Part shown: piece by piece, positions 59,032 to 64,000 of the stretch
Layout of the letters: each line of letters begins with the position of its first letter
Position numbering within the stretch: the first letter of the stretch is position 1
Position numbers and translations under genes: made by a program
Assembly: GCF_000711885.1 (NCBI RefSeq)
Contig: NZ_JONK01000005.1
Coordinates: forward strand, 264,322 to 328,321
Reading direction: 5' to 3'
DNA from: Chromobacterium haemolyticum DSM 19808
GTDB lineage: Bacteria > Pseudomonadota > Gammaproteobacteria > Burkholderiales > Chromobacteriaceae
DNA length: 64,000 bases
Notes under the pieces: model-generated
Told to the model about the DNA's origin: nothing
Database searches by the model: none
Seen by the model: the letters and a program-made list of their open reading frames with translations, nothing else

Positions 59032-59268
59032 GCTTGCAGGTAAAGAGGGAGCGCTTCTTCTTTAAGCGCATAAGCATAAGCCAATATGCCACTACAGCCG
59101 CGCCGGCTTTTATATTATGATGCCGGCTCTGCGTTGTTTGCCGCCCCTGTCCGCAATACCCAGTTCCCTGTTTCATGCCAAGACGCCGCGTTTCGCGCGC
59201 GCCTTCGTCGTCGACTGTTTTCGGGTGGCCGCGCCAAGTCATAGATGATAGCCGTCCTGGAGTTTTGA

Positions 59269-59898
59269 ATGAGTTTCACCACCTTGTTGCTATATATCGT
59301 CGCCGTCAGCGCCGTGATGATCACCCCCGGTCCGTCCATGCTGCTGGCGCTCAACAACGGCGCCAGCCACGGCATGCGCATCGCCAGCTACGGCTTTGCC
59401 GGCGCGGTGTTGTCCGATCTGCTGTTGATCGCGGCCGTGGGCTGCGGCCTGGGCGCGCTGTTGCAAGCGTCGGAACAATTGTTTTCCATCGTCAAATGGG
59501 GCGGAGCCGCCTATCTGGTCTATCTGGCCTGGATGATGTGGCGCGCGCCCACTCAGGCGCTGGCGGCCAGCGCACAGAACGGCGAGGCCAGCGGGCGCGG
59601 CACGTTTTTGCGTTCGCTGGTGGTGGGCCTGTCCAATCCCAAGGGGCTGCTGTTTTTTACCGCCTTCCTGCCGCAGTTCATCCGCCAGGACCAGCCGGCG
59701 GTGCCGCAATACATGATTCTGGCCGTGGTCACCGCCAGCGTGGATTGCGTGATGATGTTCATCTACGCCTACGGCGGCCGCCATGCGATGCGCACCTTCT
59801 CCGCCCGCGTCATGGGCTGGATCAACCGCAGTTGCGCCGGCATGCTGGCGGTGTTGGCCATCGGCCTCAGCCTGTACCGCCGCAGCGATATGAGCTGA
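59269..59898 (+). CDS. LysE/RhtB-family exporter
   Basis: A 209-aa inner-membrane protein with about six helices. The N-terminal 'VMITPGPSMLLALNNGASHG' is the family signature, and 'GLSNPKGLLFFTAFLPQFI' is the conserved loop. Members export amino acids or derivatives such as threonine and homoserine; the substrate here is unknown. It is monocistronic, with a strong terminator 24 bp after the stop. Confidence 0.92.
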   Translation: MSFTTLLLYIVAVSAVMITPGPSMLLALNNGASHGMRIASYGFAGAVLSDLLLIAAVGCGLGALLQASEQLFSIVKWGGAAYLVYLAWMMWRAPTQALAASAQNGEASGRGTFLRSLVVGLSNPKGLLFFTAFLPQFIRQDQPAVPQYMILAVVTASVDCVMMFIYAYGGRHAMRTFSARVMGWINRSCAGMLAVLAIGLSLYRRSDMS

Positions 59899-59921
59899 GC
59901 GCGTCGCCGCTGCGCAAGAAC

Positions 59922-59950
59922 AAGCCCGCCGGGATCGGCGGGCTTTTTTA
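59922..59950 (+). terminator. Rho-independent terminator of the LysE-type gene
   Basis: AAGCCCGCC at 59922-59930 pairs perfectly with GGCGGGCTT at 59937-59945, loop GGGATC, followed by TTTTTA. It is the clearest terminator of the window. The rest of the gap to 60228 (AT-richer, with the presumed promoter of the 1159-aa gene) holds no gene that I can support. Confidence 0.9.
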
Positions 59951-60228
59951 TTTCGGTGGTGGTTTCAATAAAACCATTTCGCCAAATCAACAATTTTTGC
60001 AAGTCCGGATTACCAGAGGTTCTTTAAGCTGCGTCCTTATAAAAGCTACGGTGCCAGACCGCGCGTCATCCGCCAAGCCCGCCTCATTTGCTCTGGAATT
60101 CGCGTAGTTGTGAATTAAGCGCCTCACAACGCATTTCACCCAGACTAGTTGAACGACGAATCTGGGCAAACGAATAGAGCGCCGCCCGTAGACCCCGCAC
60201 CTTATCCGCGATCCGAAAGTCTGCAAAT

Positions 60229-63200
60229 ATGATGATTTCCTCCAAGCTGTCGCGCCTGGCCGCGCCCCAAAGTCTGGTTCATGCCCAGGGCCAGGCCGAA
60301 GCCCCGCAGGGTAAAACCACCTTGGCTTACTATCCCTCGCTGCTGCGTGAAACGGAAAAACTGCGCGATATCCGCCAATGGGACCATGACAGCGCCGCAC
60401 TGCTCAAAATGGCGGCTGGAAAACTGCATTCGGAACAGCAGCTGCTGTCCCCACATTGGGATAACGACCGAATGTTGGCGGAGCTGAACGCTTACGATTG
60501 GCGGAGCGGGGGGCAGGGCGCGCCGGCGTATTTGCAGCAGTTCGCCCAAAAGGTAATTCAGGAAGTGGAGTTGCACCCGCAAGCCTATCTGGCGGCTTTT
60601 CCCTGTGCGGACGAGACGGCGTCGTCAGAACCCCGGCATAGCCTGGCCGTGGCCGGCATGCTGTCGGACATGTCGAGGAATGTCATTCACAAGGTGCTTG
60701 AAAAACTCATCCTCGAGGCGATCCCGCTGCCGCAACTTCGCGCGTTCAAGGACAGCTACCAAGAGTTGCGTGAGATCTGCAAGGGCAATTACAGCCCTCA
60801 GCGTAAACTGGAAGAACTGGCTGCGGCGCTGGACCGGCTTGGCCGGCAGTTGGCCAGCGGTAAAGGCGTGGGGGCTCAGGAAGGCCGGAAATTGAGAGCC
60901 TATCTCGACGCCGTGGGGCCTTGGTTGAAAAGCGCCAGCGGGCAGTGGGCGTCATTGGAGCACAGCTTGTTGGAGTTGAAGGATCAGCCTTCCGTGCTGG
61001 GCAGGACCTTGGAACTGACGGCCGCCGCGGAGAAGCTTTTGACAGATCCGCAGTTGAAGCGAGCGCTGGATGAAGATTGGCTGGACGGCATGGCCCAGAG
61101 CCTGGGCGCGGTGAGGCAGACCCTGGGCCAGGTGCGGTTGTGGCAAGCCCTGCCCCAGGAGGCTGGTTTGGGCGATTACCTGGGGATTCTGACGGACAAT
61201 CCGCTGCTGGAACAGCAGCTCGCCCCATCTTTACTGAGCTTGGGCAAGGCGCTGGCTCAGACGCAAAAGACCGTGCCTTATCCGGTCAATGGGTCGCTTG
61301 CGGAGCGATTGGGCTGGTTGGCCGAAACCCTGGCCCGACCGGAGCTGCGGGAGTCGTTGCGACCGCATCTGGAAATGTTGCTGGGCGGCTCCGCTCAGGC
61401 GGAGCAATTGCTGGCGGCCTTTCAGTTTGCCGATCAACTGGGCCGCTGCCCGGCGGACAGCGGCTTGGGCGAACAGGCATTGTGGCTGTTGAGCGCTTTG
61501 GGCCAAGCCAGCTCGGAGAGTCCGGCATGGTCTTGGACCCGCCAGTTTCAGAGCGCGCTGGGGGCGGATGCGGACACGGTCGCCTTGTTGAATCGCCTGC
61601 TGACGTTGAACCGGAGTCCGGAATCCTGGGCGTTGTTGATGCGGGATCTTGGCAAGGCCGCCGCGCCCAGCCTAGGCCTTTGGGCCGGCGCTCATATCGC
61701 CGGCCGCTGGTTGCCGGCTCATGCGGCGCAGGAGCTGGAAAAGTTCTACCGCGAAAGCTCGGCTTCCGAAAGCTGGGCCGGCATGTTTCAGCGCATGGCC
61801 GGCAGCTTCGTGGCGGTGGCAAAACCTTATCTGGTGGAAAAGCTGATGGGCGATCCGTTGGCCGCGGCCACCGTGCAGTATGCGGAAGCCCTGCAAAACC
61901 ACACGAGTTGGGAGCAGACGCTGCAATGGTTTGTCGCCCATGATCAAAGCCAGAACCAGACCCTGCAGTTCGCCTACAGCCAATACCTGAACGCCAGGCT
62001 GGCTTATCAGGTTTGCCTGGCCTTCAACAGCCAGGACCCGGTGGAAACCGAGGACCGCTTGCGGCTGCTGGCGCGCCAGCTCAAGGATTATCAGGTGGTG
62101 CGGCATTATCCACAGTTGGAAAAACTGGTGGATCTGATTCCCTTGCTGCCGGCGTTGAGAGAGGCCGGTCAAACCGTGGGAGCGCAGCCGGTTGCCGACT
62201 CCTGGCTGGCCTGGGGCAATCAATGGCTGGACGCGCTGGCCGACAGTAAGAGCGAGAGTGTGCGGGACTTGCGCGAACAACTATCCCGGCGCATGGAAAA
62301 CTGGCTGGCGGACGCCGTCATGTCCGCTTGCGATGCGTTGGTGCAGCAGCCCTGGAGTCTGCTGCCCGGCGTCGACGCCGCCAGCGCGGCGCGGCCGGCC
62401 ACCGCGCAGCCGGCCGCGCCGTCCTGGCTGGCCGCCAATTGGCAATTGGCCGGCGGCATCAGCCTGGAAGCCCTGGGCTTGGCCGCCGTGGGCTATGCCT
62501 TGTGGCGCGCGCGTCAGGACGCGCCAGCACCGTTGCCGGCGGAGATAGAGCTGAAGGAAATACTGGTGCATTCTGCCCCGGCAGCGCCTCAGGACGAAAG
62601 TAGTCCGTTCCAGCTGCCCGTGGCCGAGCAGGCGCCGGCAACCGGCGGATCCGCGTTATGGGAACAGAAAGCGCCGCTTCTGCTCGGCATTGCCGCCATG
62701 GCCGCGGGCGGGGCCTTGCTTTATGGCTGGGCGCGCCAAGACGGGGCGCGGCCAAACCCGGCCAACGACGAAGCCTTGCGGCTGGCGCATGAAATCATCA
62801 CGCAGCTGGATGTGGATGATCTGCATTTTGTGTTTGATCAACCGCAGTTCGCCGTGGAGCTGGAAGGGGAAGAAGGGGGGCCTCTGCACCGGGCGGCCAG
62901 GAGTTTGCCAAGTGAAAAAGTAGACGATGAGGAGGACTTGCCGTTTCAGATTGATCAGGTGCTGCACAATCTGGACATGAGCAGGGCGATCCGCACCGAG
63001 TTCAACCGCCTTTTTGAAAAGGCGGATCAGGCAGGCGAAGTACGGGAGCTGCCTCCGGGTAAAGAGCGCGATATCCGGAGGCTGCTCAAGACCATTGAGC
63101 TGACCAGCGCTTTCATAGACGACATCAAGGACAAGCCTAGCCTCAACGAGTTTCGCGAGTTTGGCCAAGTCATCTTGAAAGACTTGTCCGCGCTTGCTGA

Positions 63201-63708
63201 TGCTCAGACGGATGATTTAAGCAAATCCATCGTTGAGCGTTACCGACAGGGCTTCGCCGTGCAAAGCGCTCAGTTGACAGGAGCGGCCGCACCGACCGAC
63301 GCGCCGCCAAGCACCGACCAAGCGCTGGCGCAAGCGTTTCAGCTTCAGGGCGAGCAAAGCCTGGAGCGGGTGGAGCGGCTGTATCAGCCGATACTGAATC
63401 CCGCCTCATATATTGACGACTATATCCGCAAGGGGATCAGCGCCTTTGAACAGCGCAAGGGAAGCAAGACGCAGTTGCGGCCGGACAGCAAGATACGGGT
63501 CGATTACTATCCCAGGGTCCATCCCAACCCTAATTTGCAAGGCCCGAAAGCGCCGCTGCCCGCTAGCCGCTACTTTACGCTGACGGAAATCGTCACCGGC
63601 CAGTACCTGTATGAAAGCAAACGCCTGAAGGACTCCTCAGGACGAGAATACCGCGTGACCGGCATGCAGCATCAGGAACTAGTGGATGCGCTGACTAAGA
63701 CCCGCTAA
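60229..63708 (+). CDS. Unrecognised 1159-aa protein, possible large toxin or effector
   Basis: I do not recognise this family. Residues 1-730 are Leu/Ala-rich helices with no signal peptide. Two hydrophobic segments lie near 743-762 ('ISLEALGLAAVGYALW') and 814-834 ('LLLGIAAMAAGGALLYGWA'). An acidic linker follows, then a C-terminal domain of about 100 residues ('SKIRVDYYPRVHP', 'RYFTLTEIVTGQYLYE'). The pattern, long helical region plus two hydrophobic segments, recalls translocated toxins, but no catalytic motif is visible. The ATG at 60229 (or 60232) lacks a good ribosome-binding site. An IS5-type transposase starts 45 bp after the stop, so the 3' end may be truncated. Confidence 0.8.
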   Translation: MMISSKLSRLAAPQSLVHAQGQAEAPQGKTTLAYYPSLLRETEKLRDIRQWDHDSAALLKMAAGKLHSEQQLLSPHWDNDRMLAELNAYDWRSGGQGAPAYLQQFAQKVIQEVELHPQAYLAAFPCADETASSEPRHSLAVAGMLSDMSRNVIHKVLEKLILEAIPLPQLRAFKDSYQELREICKGNYSPQRKLEELAAALDRLGRQLASGKGVGAQEGRKLRAYLDAVGPWLKSASGQWASLEHSLLELKDQPSVLGRTLELTAAAEKLLTDPQLKRALDEDWLDGMAQSLGAVRQTLGQVRLWQALPQEAGLGDYLGILTDNPLLEQQLAPSLLSLGKALAQTQKTVPYPVNGSLAERLGWLAETLARPELRESLRPHLEMLLGGSAQAEQLLAAFQFADQLGRCPADSGLGEQALWLLSALGQASSESPAWSWTRQFQSALGADADTVALLNRLLTLNRSPESWALLMRDLGKAAAPSLGLWAGAHIAGRWLPAHAAQELEKFYRESSASESWAGMFQRMAGSFVAVAKPYLVEKLMGDPLAAATVQYAEALQNHTSWEQTLQWFVAHDQSQNQTLQFAYSQYLNARLAYQVCLAFNSQDPVETEDRLRLLARQLKDYQVVRHYPQLEKLVDLIPLLPALREAGQTVGAQPVADSWLAWGNQWLDALADSKSESVRDLREQLSRRMENWLADAVMSACDALVQQPWSLLPGVDAASAARPATAQPAAPSWLAANWQLAGGISLEALGLAAVGYALWRARQDAPAPLPAEIELKEILVHSAPAAPQDESSPFQLPVAEQAPATGGSALWEQKAPLLLGIAAMAAGGALLYGWARQDGARPNPANDEALRLAHEIITQLDVDDLHFVFDQPQFAVELEGEEGGPLHRAARSLPSEKVDDEEDLPFQIDQVLHNLDMSRAIRTEFNRLFEKADQAGEVRELPPGKERDIRRLLKTIELTSAFIDDIKDKPSLNEFREFGQVILKDLSALADAQTDDLSKSIVERYRQGFAVQSAQLTGAAAPTDAPPSTDQALAQAFQLQGEQSLERVERLYQPILNPASYIDDYIRKGISAFEQRKGSKTQLRPDSKIRVDYYPRVHPNPNLQGPKAPLPASRYFTLTEIVTGQYLYESKRLKDSSGREYRVTGMQHQELVDALTKTR

Positions 63709-63752
63709 CAAAACCTCTTGATGTCAGATGCGTATGCCCGCATTTGGCGAAG

Positions 63753-64000
63753 ATGAAACGGAAAGTCGTCAGTCAGAAGCTCTGGAAGTCATTGCAACCA
63801 CTACTTCCTCCACCACCGCGTTCCCGCCGGGGTGGGCGGCCGCGGTTGGATGATTTTGCCGCCCTCAACGGCATCTTGTTTGTTCTCACTACCGGCATTC
63901 CTTGGGAGGACCTCCCACAGGAACTCGGTTTTGGCAGCGGTATGACCTGCTGGCGAAGACTGCGCGATTGGCAAGCGCTAGGCATTTGGGACCGCCTACA
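63753..64000 (+). CDS. IS5-family transposase, 5' part
   Basis: The first 82 codons of a transposase run off the right edge. 'LWKSLQPLLPPPPRSRRGGRP', in part, and 'ALNGILFVLTTGIPWEDLP', 'GSGMTCWRRLRDWQ' are the N-terminal DUF4096-like region of IS5-group enzymes. The catalytic DDE residues lie beyond the window. Its left inverted repeat must lie in 63709-63752 (around CCTCTTGATGTCAG) and does not match the ends of the dispersed repeats. The insertion lies directly behind the 1159-aa gene. Confidence 0.85.
   Translation, partial: MKRKVVSQKLWKSLQPLLPPPPRSRRGGRPRLDDFAALNGILFVLTTGIPWEDLPQELGFGSGMTCWRRLRDWQALGIWDRL

Noticed and set aside
58881..59084. 67-codon open frame on the minus strand with a plausible start
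   Set aside because: It overlaps the end of the GNAT gene and the inverted repeat, lacks a ribosome-binding site, and turns into Pro/Ser-rich shadow sequence.
63709..63752. The terminal IS5-type element as the parent of the dispersed repeats
   Set aside because: The sequence before the transposase start does not contain the GARCCTGTT terminus, so the visible end does not match. The right end is outside the window.

Overview
The window looks like chromosomal DNA of a GC-rich proteobacterium. A Chromobacterium-like betaproteobacterium fits the mix of C-P lyase, polyol and type VI secretion genes and the dispersed repeats, but this is inference: no rRNA or other taxonomic marker is present. Genes are tightly packed, often with 4-bp ATGA overlaps. 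I saw no tRNA, rRNA or CRISPR array.

Region 1 (1-8122) is phosphonate catabolism. The C-P lyase operon phnGHIJKLM runs on the minus strand. Divergent from it are phnF (GntR-type repressor), a 2H phosphoesterase-like gene and phnN. Neither phnP nor phnCDE is present here. A 2-aminoethylphosphonate-type ABC importer lies 4 kb away (12204-16086). Between them are a 109-aa orphan, a membrane diguanylate cyclase, and a TetR regulator divergent from a DAPG-hydrolase-like gene with a clear palindromic operator between them.

Region 2 (16147-21039) is a mixed set of single genes: a PAAR-like DUF4280 protein, a small secreted PraB-like protein, a periplasmic solute-binding protein, an exported agmatine-deiminase-family enzyme and a LysR regulator.

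Region 3 (21191-32135) is a polyol uptake and catabolism operon on the minus strand: an SDR dehydrogenase, a binding protein, two permeases, a HAD phosphatase, an ATPase, a D-arabinitol/mannitol-type dehydrogenase, xylulokinase and fructokinase. A divergent SorC-family regulator sits upstream.

Region 4 (33697-53631) is a complete type VI secretion locus in two divergent operons. The minus operon is tssB, tssC, hcp, tssE, tssF, tssG, clpV, a Nudix-like gene, an amber-interrupted gene, vgrG and a MORN-like gene. The plus operon is tssJ, tssK, tssL, tssM and tssA. All 13 core components are present. The stretch with the Nudix gene and the interrupted gene is markedly AT-rich and looks like acquired cargo. 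An S24-like repressor without its catalytic dyad lies at the edge of the locus.

Region 5 (53818-64000) holds two alkaline phosphatases (one soluble, one a lipoprotein), a His-rich periplasmic protein, a membrane J-domain protein, a GNAT acetyltransferase, a LysE-type exporter, an unrecognised 1159-aa protein, and the start of an IS5-family transposase cut by the window edge.

The most striking window-wide feature is a roughly 140-bp element present in at least twelve full, deleted or decayed copies. It has terminal inverted repeats (GARCCTGTT...AACAGGYTC) and is flanked by TNA, often as an identical 3-bp duplication. Nine copies sit exactly on a gene's stop codon, so the target duplication or the element's first base supplies the stop. 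It behaves like a MITE whose TNA target spares coding sequence.
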